Source: Chamaecrista fasciculata
Taxonomy: Eukaryota > Streptophyta > Magnoliopsida > Fabales > Fabaceae
Length of the DNA stretch: 64,000 nucleotides
NCBI GenBank assembly: GCA_003254925.1
Contig: QANZ01050028.1
Span: 98,803 to 162,802 of the forward strand
Reading direction: 5' to 3'
Part shown: piece by piece, positions 35,270 through 46,637 of the stretch
How the letters are laid out: the number at the start of each line of letters is the position of its first letter
Position numbering within the stretch: the stretch's first letter is position 1
The notes under the pieces: model-generated
Seen by the model: only the letters and a program-made list of their open reading frames with translations
The model's database searches: none
What the model was told of the DNA's origin: nothing
Translations under genes and position numbers: made by a program

Positions 35270-37762
35270 CTAGGCAAGTAGTTTCTGCTTGTTTTCTTGC
35301 CATTCATTGATGTCAGTGACAATTTTTTCTTGCACTCTTGAATGGAATCCTGGATATGGCTCATATCCAAATAAAGCTTGGAGACCCTGAAGCAAATGAA
35401 ATAGCATAAGCATATGGTAAATTTCAAGCAGAAAACTACTCTTGAAAGTGATAACAAAAACAAGCCAAGAGAACAATGTGAAGAAAAATATTCAAATTTA
35501 AATTAAGGATAATACCTCCAGCAAGACAAAGAAAGGAGCCATCACAAACGCCTGAACTAGGTTATCCAAAAGAGCAGGCGCTCGTTTCTGTAAAAGCAAA
35601 GACGAAAACAAAAAATTAATCTCAGTAACATAAATACATAAACACAATTACGTACATAAACATAAAAGTTTATTACCTCAAATACTCCATGCCCAATGAA
35701 CTGCCCTGTCCAACATACTACCTGAACCACCAGAACAACCTGAAGGCACAAGGATGTTCAAATTAAAGTAAAAATTGACAAACGAAAGGTTCATGTTCCC
35801 AAGAGAATAAAATATAAGATTACAGAGGGGAGCTAGGTAGAAAGCCTTACAAAAAGTTAAGACTAAAAATCTATTAAACATTTACAGAGTTTATCCAGGT
35901 AGCAAGTTGTGCTATCCCCTAACCTCATAAAATGATAAGGATGGATGAATATAAAAATAACGGTAATCACAATTTTCAAAATACAAGTGAATTTTAATCT
36001 AACAATGAAGTCAGAAGTTAGATGGTATTCGCTTTAGTTAAAATATCAGAATCTTGGAAAACCTATTTGGGATACCAGTTCGAACCCATGCCGTCAATTC
36101 AAGCAAAGAATGCAATAAATTGCATAAACATGAGCGAACTAGTATCTTGGAAAACCTCTATTGAAGTCTAAGTATAAAGTATTGGACACAGTTAATCTCA
36201 CTCCTTCCATTCTGTTTATCTCTCCCTTACCTAATCTTTCTTTCTCAAAACTTTTCTCCTCTCTCTTTCTGTTTATGCTACAATTTGTATTCCAACATAA
36301 AATATCCAATTGAGAAAATGAGGCCTTGTCTATAATTGCTGTGACAACCAAAAGGTGTATGAATTAAATTTTGGATGTCACAGAATTTCCAAACAAAAGT
36401 AATTTATTCATCTATCTGTAATTACCCATTTTTTAACATGGCATGAAGTTCCTCATTGTACAAACTGGTCTGAATGAGACAACGAACTCATCCATTCCCA
36501 GTCCACCACCCTAAACATCACAGGCTAACCAAAATTCATTTGCAAAAGTTACTTTATGATATCAAGTTAAAGGCATTGTGGAGAAATATGAATTCTGTGT
36601 ACTCCAATCTCAAGAATCAGCTTTTCCAGCATGACTCTTCCAAAGATTCATATTAGTGGCAGCACAACCCTTTCCATTCTCCCACCATGTAATTAATTAT
36701 GACCCAATTGCAAGATATACCCTTGAGAATTGAGTCCTACACTACAACACTGGTATTCTAACATAGGGTTCCTTCAAAATTTTTTGCTCTCCAATCTTAT
36801 GTGTCAGCCTTCTAGAGTGTAATTCTTTGATAGCCATCAAAGAGACATATAGAAGTATATAGAGTAAGCATATAAATTTGTCCATTAAAATACACAGGTC
36901 CAGATTAGACTCTTTCAACTCTCTAAGTCATAAAACCAATATGTCTTGCTATTATCTTTATTCTGTTGAAATATAAAATTATTATGTCCATCTTATGTGA
37001 TGGAATATTACTCTACCCAATATCTGGTGGAATATTACTCTGCCAAATGTTGTTATGCCCATAACTCTGTAGATTCCTTTTATTTTTCTGAGTTAAATAT
37101 TCATTGTACAGGTGTATATAAACACTAATTGATTCATTAATAAAGAGGGTTAGTATTGCCTCATATATTTCAGTGTGTATTATCTTCTACCTACTCATAT
37201 TTTTTGCCATGACTTATCATAGCCATTTTTGGCTATCTTCAACTTGGTCTAGAACTTTGCTTCATCTCTGTATGAGAATTTAACATATTGCTTCTTCAAC
37301 TTTTCAAGCCTAAATTAAACTTTAGGTATTGAATTGTCAATTGGTGTATGTTTGGGCACCAAATTGTATGTATTGAATAATCAATAAAATAAAAAATTAA
37401 ATTACCTTCCAAGCGAGAGAGAACCCTAGTTGGGTAGCAATGAGGCTACTACCCACCCAACAAAATGCACAGAGCAGAGCAGCCAAGGAGCCAGATTTCA
37501 GATCCAAAGTAGCGTAAAAGACCGAATAGATAAGAGCAACCAGAAATCCAAGATTCCAAACCAAAACGACGTCGTAGCCGAATAGGGAGAACTCGCAATT
37601 AGGGATGTCGAAGAACATAGGGGTAAAATAGAGAAGAAGAAGAGCAGAGAAGAAAATAGGCCAAACGAAGATCGCGTGGATCGCTACGTTGATGGGATTG
37701 CTATGGTAAGCACCGTAGAATGCAAAATGCTTCTCAAAATCGAACAATCCAATCCGCCCCAT
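35270..37762 (-). CDS. Mpo1-like (DUF962) membrane protein
   Basis: Four exons in gene order, 37762-37406, 35739-35677, 35587-35516 and 35386-35270, are all in phase 0 and give 202 residues. The N terminus carries the conserved HFAFYGAYHSNPINVAIH block, whose histidines are thought to bind iron in yeast Mpo1. Mpo1 is an ER dioxygenase that breaks down 2-hydroxy fatty acids from phytosphingosine. Three to four hydrophobic segments follow (FVWPIFFSALLLLYF, then VVLVWNLGFLVALIYSVFY, then LAALLCAFCWVGSSLIA). The short exons encode the conserved GQFIGHGVFE and KRAPALLDNLVQAF motifs, and the C terminus is a soluble tail. Length matches the family. The ATG at 37762 is chosen because upstream in-frame codons lack a methionine. 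The ER fatty-acid role is inferred from the family. Intron 1 is 1.67 kb and contains an LTR-like insert. Confidence 0.88.
36967..37172 (+). mobile_element. Possible solo LTR in Mpo1-like intron 1
   Basis: A 206-base segment begins TGAAATATAA and ends CATATATTTCA, giving short TG...CA inverted ends. It contains a TATA-like GTATATAAAC and a downstream AATAAAG, arranged as in a small copia LTR. No flanking duplication was found, so this is tentative. Confidence 0.4.
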
Positions 37763-38332
37763 CGATTGAATCTTTGAAGTTTGAACCAGTAATTGAATAA
37801 TGAGGGGTTTTTCTGTTTTATTGTACCAATGTGAGTGAGAAATCACAGGGTGATTGATAGAAATAGGAAGATGAAGGTGAAAAGATTGTGTGGTTTCATG
37901 AGATTTTCATGGATGAGGCTGGAAACGTATAAAAACGGGAATGAATACGATTGCGATACGATAAATCAAATGCAACAGTAAAATTGGGAAAATTGATTAG
38001 ATGAAATGGTGGAAGGAGGAGGTAAGCTGTTTTAAATGTTGTTGTTTTGTTGTTGGTGGTTCAGAAAATGACTGAAGCTAAACAGGGAAGACAAGTTGAG
38101 GATGATACACTTCACAATTTCTATTCAGTATTCACCATCAAAGTTGGCCATGGAAGATATTTCATATTTGCCTATAAAAGGACAATTTTTCTTTTCCTTT
38201 TTTAAAATCTTTTTAATATATGATGGTATTTGATAGTATTTGAAATTGTAATTTTAAAAATTGAGTACACACATTATCACCTTTATAAATGTTCTCTTTA
38301 GAAATCATTACCAAAAATATATGTTTTCTTTA
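37763..38332. other. Mpo1-like gene upstream region
   Basis: This is the 5' flank of the minus-strand Mpo1-like gene. No other reading frame or recognisable repeat is seen. Confidence 0.5.
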
Positions 38333-38916
38333 TAAATTTTAGGCAAAACACCCTTTCGTGCCCCTAACGTTTGCGGTGATTTTCAGTTATACCCCTAACG
38401 TTTCATTTGTGTCAGTTGTGCCCCCAATGTGAAACGTTAGTTTCAATTATGCCCCCAATTTCAATCATCCACAAAAACAAACACCATTTTTGCACGATTT
38501 GAGCTCGATTTTGATCAGATTTCATATGGGTTTTAATTTTCGGACATCACAAACTTGATTCCTTGGATCAATTTCAAAGATTAAGTTTAAAATAGCCCCA
38601 AATCCGAAGAAAATCGGACCCGATGAACCCCAAAAAGACCAAAACGAAATGCAGCAAAACGAAGCATTTTTCTCAAAATTTCCATGTGCAAAATAATCCT
38701 TAGGAGTCAAAAATGAGTACCCATATGAAATCTGATCAAAGCCGAGCTCAAATCGTGCGAAAATGGTGTTTTTTTTGTGGATGATTGAAATTGGGGGCAT
38801 AATTGAAACTAACGTTTCACATTGGGGGCACAACTGACACAAATGAAACGTTAGGGGCATAACTGAAAATCACCGCAAACGTTAAGGGCACGAAAGGGTG
38901 TTTTGCCTAAATTTTA
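38333..38916. mobile_element. Mutator-type foldback element with 9-bp TSD
   Basis: The element 38342-38907 (566 bases) has arms of ~190 bases that are near-perfect inverted repeats, starting GGCAAAACACCCTTTCGTGC at both outer ends. The nonamer TAAATTTTA precedes it (38333-38341) and follows it (38908-38916) without a mismatch. A 9-base duplication with long terminal inverted repeats is characteristic of Mutator-like elements. The ~180-base centre has no transposase. The high arm identity and intact duplication suggest recent insertion. Confidence 0.88.
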
Positions 38917-39570
38917 AAATTTCAAATTATCTTCAAATACTAAAATAGGGAATTGTTTCAAAAATCAAAACCCATCAAATGTGATACATTACACGTGATC
39001 TATCTAACTAGTTTAAATGGTGATTGTTGTCTTTGCTGCTGATTTGTTGCTTAGCTTTGGCTATTTAGTTTGGTCTGCTGTTGGTTTTTTTTTTTTGGNT
39101 TTTTTTTTTTTTGGTTGTTCTCCTTTTTACATTTGTGTTTGTATGGTTCTTGATACAAATGACGTGGCTGGGGAGTCTTCAACGGCTGATGTGGAGGCCA
39201 CAGGGACTTCAGGAAATAATGAAGATGTGGAGTCGCTGGGCAAACGTCTTACACGAGCGCCAGTTTGGACCAACGATTATATCATGGGCTAGTGCTTAGC
39301 TGTCATGCCGTTGGGATGGGTTGAAGAGTTGTTTTCTGTTAGACTTGGCTGTTCAGTTTGTTAGTCGACTTTATATTGTGTATTGTGATTCATTTTAGAG
39401 ATTAGATAATATTTTGGATGTGTTTTGGAGTGTGTACCCAACTCGAATAGGGGCATTCGATTCTGTATATTTTCCTTAGGGAATCTGATACTTCTCCTTC
39501 ATCAATTTCATCTCTATCTTTTCATACTTTTCCTGTGGAACTCATATCATTGGTGCTTTCATTGTTGTCA
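38917..39570 (+). mobile_element. Probable 5' LTR and leader of the Ty3/gypsy element
   Basis: This stretch separates the foldback from the gag start codon and is probably the 5' LTR and short leader of the gypsy element, ending near CATATCATTGGTGCTTTC before the ATG. The left LTR boundary cannot be fixed because no 3' LTR copy is present. It contains a homopolymer T tract broken by a single N (39099). A reading frame at 39017-39292 ends in a peptide that looks like a retroelement linker. Confidence 0.45.
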
Positions 39571-42500
39571 ATGGCGGATGTTATTAAAATTCAGGATTTG
39601 GCGACGGATTTTGCTGCTTACAAGGACGATTCTGCAAAACGTTTTGATCGATTGGAGGTATGGATGCAGTCGTTGGCTAAGAATATGGATATTTTGACGA
39701 ACAAGTTTGATAAATCTCCTGCTCAGTCGGCGTCAGCGGGTGTGGTGTCGGTGGTTTCAACTCCGGTTGTTGCTTCATCGGCGTCAGTTCCTCAGTCGTT
39801 TCATCATCGATCGGTAAAACTCGATTTTCCTAAATTTGATGGAACTGAACCTTTGCATTGGCTTTTTCGTGCTGAGCAATTTTTTGCATATTATTGTACT
39901 CCTGATGACCAACGCCTTATTATTGCTTCCGTGAATATGGAAGGTTCTGTAGTCGCTTGGTTTCAGTTGTTAAAAAAGCATGGTCTCGTTTCTACTTGGT
40001 CTGATCTGGCTAAGGCTGTTGAGCATCAGTTTGGTCCTTCTAGACTTGATAGTCCTAGAGCTCGACTTTTTAAGCTTACACAGACTGGTACTGCAGCTGC
40101 TTATTATACTGAATTTACTATTCTCGTTAATCATGTTGATGGTTTGTCAGATGATGCTGTAGTGGATTGCTTTGTTAGTGGTTTAAAACCTCATTTACGC
40201 CGCGATGTCCTGGCTCATGAACCTCGTAATTTGATTCGAGCCGCTGAGTTAGCGAAATTGTATGATGATACGGGAACTGGTGTGACATATGGTGCTCGTT
40301 CATCACATCGTTCTTGGAACAGTTCTCCTCCGTCTTCGTTTCAGTCTGCTAAGTCAACTGGTGTGTTGCCTCGATCAGGTTTTACTGGTTCTTTGCCTAA
40401 TGTAGCGCCAGTTACGTCTCCGTCTTCCGGTAGTTCGCCGTCGTCGTCAACTGTGATACCCGCTTTTAAGCGTTTTTCGGCAGCGGAACTTCGTGCTAAA
40501 CGCGAGAAAGGCTTGTGTTACTACTGTGATGATAAGTATTCTCTTAATCACAAGTGTAAACCGAGTTTTTGTCTTATGCTTGGTTCCGATGAATTTTCGG
40601 AAGTTATGCAGGGGCTTCCTGTTGAAACAGAGTGTGTTGATTGTCCGGCAGAGGAGTCGTCGGAGTTGTCGTCTTTAACTCCAGAGATCAGTTTACATGC
40701 ATTGGAGGGGGATTTTCATCCTCGTACATTGCGTTTGACTGGTTTTTATAAACGGGAACCTCTCAAGATTTTGGTTGACAGTGGTAGTACTCTGAATTTT
40801 ATAAAAGGAAGTGTGGCTCGTCGTTTGCATTTACCGCTTACGGATGTCTCACCGTTTAAAGTGGTTACTGGTGGAGGATCATATTTGCTTTGTACAAAAA
40901 AATGTCGTCAGTTTACTTTTTCTCTCCAAGGGGTGGCAATTGTGGCTGATTTCTTTGTGTTGGAGATTGCGGGAATGGATATGGTTTTGGGAGTTCAATG
41001 GCTTTCTCAATTGGGTAATATTGTGTCTAATTTCAGCAATATGACTATGTCTTTTTTCTATCAGAATCGCCAGGTTACCTTACAAGGTAATTCAAAGGTT
41101 GATGTTGCTTCTTTATCATCAAAGGATTTTTGTAAGCTGATGGATTCAAAGGCTACTGCTGCGGTTTATACTTTGTATCGGTTTGATGATCAACAACTGA
41201 CTTCGTTGATTGATACTCCTTCACCTCTACAGCCCATTGTAACTCAGTTTGAGGACATTTTTAAGGAGCCTACTCAGCTGCCTCCACGGCGCAGTATTGA
41301 TCATTGTATTAATCTAGTTCCAGGTGCCAAACCCGTCAATGTGCGTCCTTACAGGTATCCTCATTTTCAGAAGTCGGAGATGGAGAAACTTGTAGCCGAG
41401 ATGCAGAGTTCGGGTGTGATTCGGGATAGTCAGAGTGCATTTTCTTCTCCGGTGCTCCTTGTTAAGAAAAAAGATGGGTCATGGCGTTTTTGTGTCGACT
41501 ATCGTGCATTGAATGACATTACGATCAAGGATCGTTTTCCGATTCCGACTATTGATGAGATTTTGGATGAACTGTTTGGGGCCGTATATTTTTCTAAGTT
41601 GGATCTTCGGTCGGGTTACCATCAAATTCAGATGCGTGAAGAGGATATACCAAAGACTGCATTTCGAACTCATTTGGGTCATTATGAGTTTGTGGTAATG
41701 CCTTTTGGATTGACAAATGCTCCGTCCACTTTCCAAGCAACAATGAATAAGTTGTTTCAACCTTACCTGAGGAAGTTTGTAGCAGTATTTTTTGATGATA
41801 TTCTCATTTACAGTTCTTCCATGGATGATCATTGTTACCATTTGTCGGTGGTATTACAGTTGCTTCGGGATAATTCTTTTTATTTGAAATTGTCTAAATG
41901 TTCGTTTGGTCAACTGACTATTGAGTATTTGGGTCATTTGGTGAGTGGAGATGGCGTTCGTGTGGATCCCCAAAAGATTTCAGCTATTACGGAATGGTCC
42001 CCGCCGACGACTCTTAAGCAGCTTCGTGGGTTCTTGGGACTTACTGGGTATTATAGACGTTTTGTGAAGGGATATGCTACCATGGCTTTTCCTTTGACTG
42101 AATTGTTAAAGCGGGGTCAGTTTGTATGGTCTCCTTTAGCTCAAGAAGCTTTTGAAACATTGAAACGGCATATGGTGCAAACTCCTGTATTAGCACTTCC
42201 TAATTTTTCAAAGCCTTTTGTTGTTGAGACAGATGCGTCGGGGTACGGTGTGGGCGCTGTGCTTTCCCAGGATCATCACCCTATTGCGTTTTTTAGCAAG
42301 AAGTTGTCTTCAAAACTCGTGCAAGCTTCGGCATATGTTCGGGAGTTGTTTGCTATTACTCAAGCTGTGCACAAGTGGCGGCATTATCTTCTTGGTCGTC
42401 CATTTATCATCTTAACTGATCATCGGAGTTTGCGGGAGTTGGTGCGTCAAGTCATTCAAACACCGGAACAACAGTTCTATTTGGCGAAGTTAATGGGGTT

Positions 42501-43131
42501 CAACTATGAAATTATTTACAGGTCTGGTAGTTCCAATCTTGCGGCTGATGCACTGTCCAGGTTGGATGAACCTGCAAAATTGGATTCTGAACAGTGCCAA
42601 TTTTTTGCCATTACTGCTGCCCAGGTTACTGTTTTGGATTTATTGCGCGTTGCCAATAAACAACATCCTCGTTGTGTGCAGCTCCATGAGCAGTTTCGTG
42701 CAGGGACTATGCCACCAGATTATTCTGTGCGTGAAGGCTTTATTTTCTTTCGTGAGAAGTACTTTGTTCCTGAGGATATTGACTTGCAACATGCCATTCT
42801 TGAATATTTTCATGCGTCTCCTATAGGTGGTCATGGAGGGGTTCTCAAGACTTTCACAGGGGTTTCTGAACTTTTTTATTGGGATGGTTTGCGTGGTGCT
42901 GTGCAAGACTTTGTGAAGGCTTGCTTGGTTTGTCAACAAACGAAATATTCTACTTCCAAACCTTTGGGTTTGTTGCAACCTTTGCCTATTCCTACTAAAC
43001 CTTGGGAAGAAGTGAGTATGGACTTTATTGTTGCTTTGCCTCTGTCTCATGGTTACACAGCTATTATGGTGGTTGTTGATAGATTTACAAAGGGGGCTCA
43101 TTTTATTGCTTTGAAACCGAAGTTCACAGCN
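39571..43131 (+). CDS. Ty3/gypsy gag-pol, truncated in integrase
   Basis: One uninterrupted frame of ~1187 residues from the ATG at 39571 (the frame is open upstream too). In order: gag with LDFPKFDGTEPLHWLFRAEQ (residue ~87); a compact zinc-binding motif CYYCDDKYSLNHKC (~312); aspartic protease LVDSGSTLNFI (~400); reverse transcriptase from ~577, with FRTHLGHYEFVVMPFGLTNA and the catalytic FFDDIL near 740; RNase H with ETDASGYGVGAVL (~886); and the integrase zinc-binding H-H-C-C with CLVCQQTK. Only the first catalytic Asp of the integrase core (MDFIVALP) is reached before a single N at 43131. After it the frame runs into copia LTR sequence. The fused gag-pol and knuckle type resemble chromoviruses (Reina-like); that lineage call is tentative. 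An undecayed frame suggests a young element. Confidence 0.9.
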
Positions 43132-44784
43132 GTGCTGAGGAATGTGGTTGACCAAGATGGGATTTTGTCCCTCATTAAGGATGAGAGATATTTAACTGGG
43201 CCCCTCGATGAGTCTGTCCAAGGAATGTGAGGATAACAAGGAAATGGGACTAACTCAGGAAATCGAGAAAGTTGTGGTTTGGATTATGGATGACATTCCT
43301 GTGCCTAATCCATGACCAAAATATCGTGAGACAATAGGAATTATGACAAGGTGGTATTTAGGTTAAATCGTTAAGACGTTAAAGCGATAACTCCCGTGTT
43401 TTGGGTAGTTGTGATGGCTTGCTAGAGTCCGCTCACAACTTGTGAATCATAAGATGATTTGCTGCCAACTTCACGTGAGGCCTGCTGGGTCACACATGAG
43501 CAGGATCAAGATGCTAATTTTTGGGTCACGAATTAGGGTTAATTCGTGAGTCACTTAGGTGACACAATTTAGGACATAGTTAAATGTCTTAGGACATTAA
43601 AGCTTGTCTTAAATAAATATCTATGATTGAGTTTTTAAATTTGTTGGACAAATTTAAATTTAAATTAATTGTTAAATAGTTTTACAATTAAAATATTAGT
43701 GAATAAATAAATTAAATAAGTTTCCTAAAAATTAGGAAATTATTGATTTATTAAATTCACTAAAATTGGGAAATAAAAAGGATGAGGGTGGCGCCTCATC
43801 TATCTTAGTTTTATTAATGAAAATTGTTTTTATTAATTAAATAAAGATAAGGTAAATATCTTTTGAAAAGATATAGGATTTGAATTAAAAGATATTAAGG
43901 TAATTCTTTTATTCAAAATTATTAGGAATTAGTTATAACCACCTAAGGAGTTTGGGTTGTTATAAAATTCCTCCAAGACTAGCAGGAGAATTTCGCCTAG
44001 CTCCTTTACTTGGGGTGGAAGATTTGATCTTGCATTTTAAAGTTTGAGATATAGGCAAAGTCGACTTTTATATATAAATATTAAAGTAATATTTAAATTA
44101 TAAAATCAAATTCTCATGACTCATTCCAACCAATAGGATTTGAGCAAATTAAGATTTGATCTCAAGATTTGATCTTGGATAGTCAAATTCGAATTGGGCC
44201 TTTATTTTTGAATTATAATATTAAGTTTAATATTATAAATCAAAAGATATTTTGAGATATCTAAAAGATATCCCATATCTTAGAGATATCCTAATTGGAT
44301 TAGGATTCCCTAAAACTAGGAATGAGAACACTATAAATAGAGGCACTAGGCGCCTATCTCAGAGATAACTCACAACACAGATCAATTCTTAGTCAGACTA
44401 AGAATTTCGCCTAGAGCATCTATATAGAGTGAAAAATCGCCTAAGCCCAATCAATCTTGATAATCAAGAACACTTCTTGATTATTCAAGAATCATAGATA
44501 GAGTTCCCGTTTTCACTTGGGAAGAAGTGAAGGAGGCTAGCACCTAGGCATCTGCCAAACTGCTCGTGTGGATTACTGGTAGAGGAAGGACACTCTGTGG
44601 ACTTCTCAAATTCGCGAATACGATAAGTCACCGATCAAAACTAGGTAAACATCTTTTCTTACTTAGTATAAACATAGTTAGTGGATCCTGGAAGGAATCA
44701 CAGAGTTAGCTTTTAGTTTTATTTGCGTTTTAGTCCAAAATTTTAAATTTTCTTCCGCTGCGCTCCCTCTGTGATTTCCCAACA
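43132..44784 (+). mobile_element. Copia-family LTR, plus orientation, 5'-truncated
   Basis: This matches the ~2.1 kb copia LTR family found elsewhere here (for example 61975-63625), starting inside the LTR at GTGCTGAGGAATGTGG and ending at the LTR terminus TTTCCCAACA (44784). A TATA-like CTATAAATAG lies at 44331-44340, ~450 bases before the end, as in the minus-strand copy at 52.1-54.3 kb. Its left end is exactly at the single N that truncates the gypsy integrase. The primer-binding site that follows other plus copies is missing; Tat-like gypsy sequence follows instead, so this is a solo or broken LTR. Confidence 0.8.
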
Positions 44785-44824
44785 CTTTGGTGCGGACCTC
44801 CTCGAAAGGCTCAACCAAGAATTA

Positions 44825-46424
44825 ATGGCGTCCTCGCCCCGTCGTCGATTTTCAGGGTGTGAGATCTCCGCACTGAGTCATTTGGAGACAGCGCGCCAGA
44901 TATGTTCTATACTGATGGAAGGGGCTTTCTGATTTGTGAGCACGCCCTTAAGGGTTGCGATATAGAGATGCCCTTCAATCCTGCGGTCACGGACCTTCTG
45001 GCCATCATGAACATTTGTCCTATCCAGGTTAGTGCCAACGGATGGCGCATTCTGCTGGGCTTCGTCGCCAAATGCAGGAGGGATGGCATTGTTGCAACAG
45101 CGCGACTATTTTCGTACTTCTTCTATCCACGCTGGGTGGACAATTGCTTCATCTCCTATTACAGACATCCAGGATGCCCACAGGTTCTGAAGCATGCTGT
45201 TAGCAATCCCAAGGAGTGGCAGTACAAGTTCGTCTTCATTAAGGAATCGGGGTCTAAGCGACCTTTCTGGGTTCGCGCGTCGGATGAGCGTGCCATGTTC
45301 CCCTTATCATGGAGGAGGCCTCGACTCGGGCCCTTCGAGTGCAACTGGAGGGACCTAACCGTTGACGAACGCTTGGCGGCATTGCGGTTGATCACCACTG
45401 ACCTTTTTGATCCCAAGCGTTGTATGTTTCTCTTCATTTTTGCATGATACCTTACTTCTTGGTGATCTTTACTGAACTTTGCCTTGTTTGTTTCAGTGGT
45501 GGAGGCATCCTTAGCTGATGTTATTGGGACCAAGCGTCCTCGAGGGGATAAGGGGAAGGAGAAAATGGTGGCCACCTCGAAGAAGCAGCCCCCCGCTCCC
45601 AGGAGGCCTGGGAGCCTGACGATACGCGAGCCTACTGCGGCTCCAAGTCCTCCAGCCAATCCCGTCGACGGGGCAAAAGGGACTGCTGCTGCTGCTGTGG
45701 CCAAGGATGGGAAGGCGGCGCCGCGAAAGCGTGCACGCCCCACTGTTGAAGTTCTGCTAATTCCAGCTGCTCCGGAGGCTGGGGACTTCAACGCTCTAGA
45801 CATTCTTTCTAACTGCCTTTCAGAGGCGGCAGCGGTGAAGAGGGACGATCTAGCCAGGGCGTCCACGGAGAATACTCGGGATCCCACCGAGGAGACTGCG
45901 CAATTTCTTTTGGCTGCTGGATTGCGGGTATTAGCCAGCAGCATCTCTAGGAAAGACCTCATTTCTGAGAGGGGTGCAACCCACGAGGACGCCAAGAAGT
46001 TGCGGCTTATTATTGAGGAGTTGAAGGATGAGCTGGATCTGACAAAGGCTTCCTGAGATTCCCTCAGGACTGGGTATGAACGGAGGAGCAAGCAACTGGA
46101 GGTGGCCACTAGCGTGATCGGCTCAACGAAAGAGTGGCTGGTTTGGAAGCCGAGGTACAAAATCGCAAGGACGCCTACACAACCCTTAAGGAATTAGCCC
46201 TGAGGCAAATCAAGTGGAGGGGTTCTCGCTATAATTATATAGGCTTCAAGAACGCCATCCAGCAACTGAAACTGCGCAATCCTTATCTGGATATTTCAGG
46301 GATATGCCCCAATAAGATAGTTGAGGGCAGGCTCATCCGGGACCCAATAGACTCTGATCCTGCAGTGAAGATCTCCTGGATGCCTGAGAATTATGCATTG
46401 GAGGGTTCATTCGTAAGTTTTTGA
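44825..46424 (+). pseudogene. Transposase_28-type accessory ORF of gypsy element
   Basis: The first ATG (44825) opens a short peptide, MASSPRRRFSGCEISALSHL. A frame change near 44900 leads into the conserved block with NPAVTDLLAIMNICPIQVSA and NGWRILLGF, typical of the plant 'putative gypsy type transposon' (Transposase_28) family. A 75-base GT-AG intron (45422-45496; donor GTATGT, acceptor TTTCAG) joins DPKR to LVEASLADV in frame. Then come a Pro/Lys-rich nuclear-type region and a coiled-coil, broken by a TGA at 46054-46056 and another frame change near 46107. The C terminus runs to 46424. Its molecular function is unknown in the family. It is convergent with the gypsy pol, whose stop lies ~215 bases away. 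Confidence 0.7.
45422..45496 (+). other. Short spliceosomal intron in accessory ORF
   Basis: The sequence starts GTATGT and ends TTTCAG, is 75 bases long, and removal joins CGT T to TG GTG in a single frame. Without splicing, a TGA ends the upstream frame at 45447. Splicing is inferred from signals and frame only. Confidence 0.6.
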
Positions 46425-46637
46425 CTAGTCATCCAAGGGAGAGACGGTCCGCATGGTTGGTGAGTGTCATACTCACAAGGCTCCTTCGAGGGCCTTTTTG
46501 TTGCTGTTCCGAGGGCGTCCCCCCGAGCAACTTAATATGATTAACACAATGTGTTATAGGAAAAATACACTTTATTGATGTAAAACCTTAGTACAATTGG
46601 CTCAGGGGCCTTCTTTGGTAATTACAAAGCTTCCTTA

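Noticed and set aside
38522-38860. 112-residue minus-strand frame
   Set aside because: It lies in the loop and arms of the Mutator-type foldback and has no transposase features.
43132-44784. Considered as the 3' LTR of the adjacent gypsy fragment
   Set aside because: It matches the copia LTRs that are followed by initiator-Met primer sites in this window, in the orientation opposite to the gypsy element.
45159-46160. 333-residue minus-strand frame
   Set aside because: It is antisense to the Transposase_28-type ORF, which has the recognisable family blocks; no domain is visible in the minus frame.
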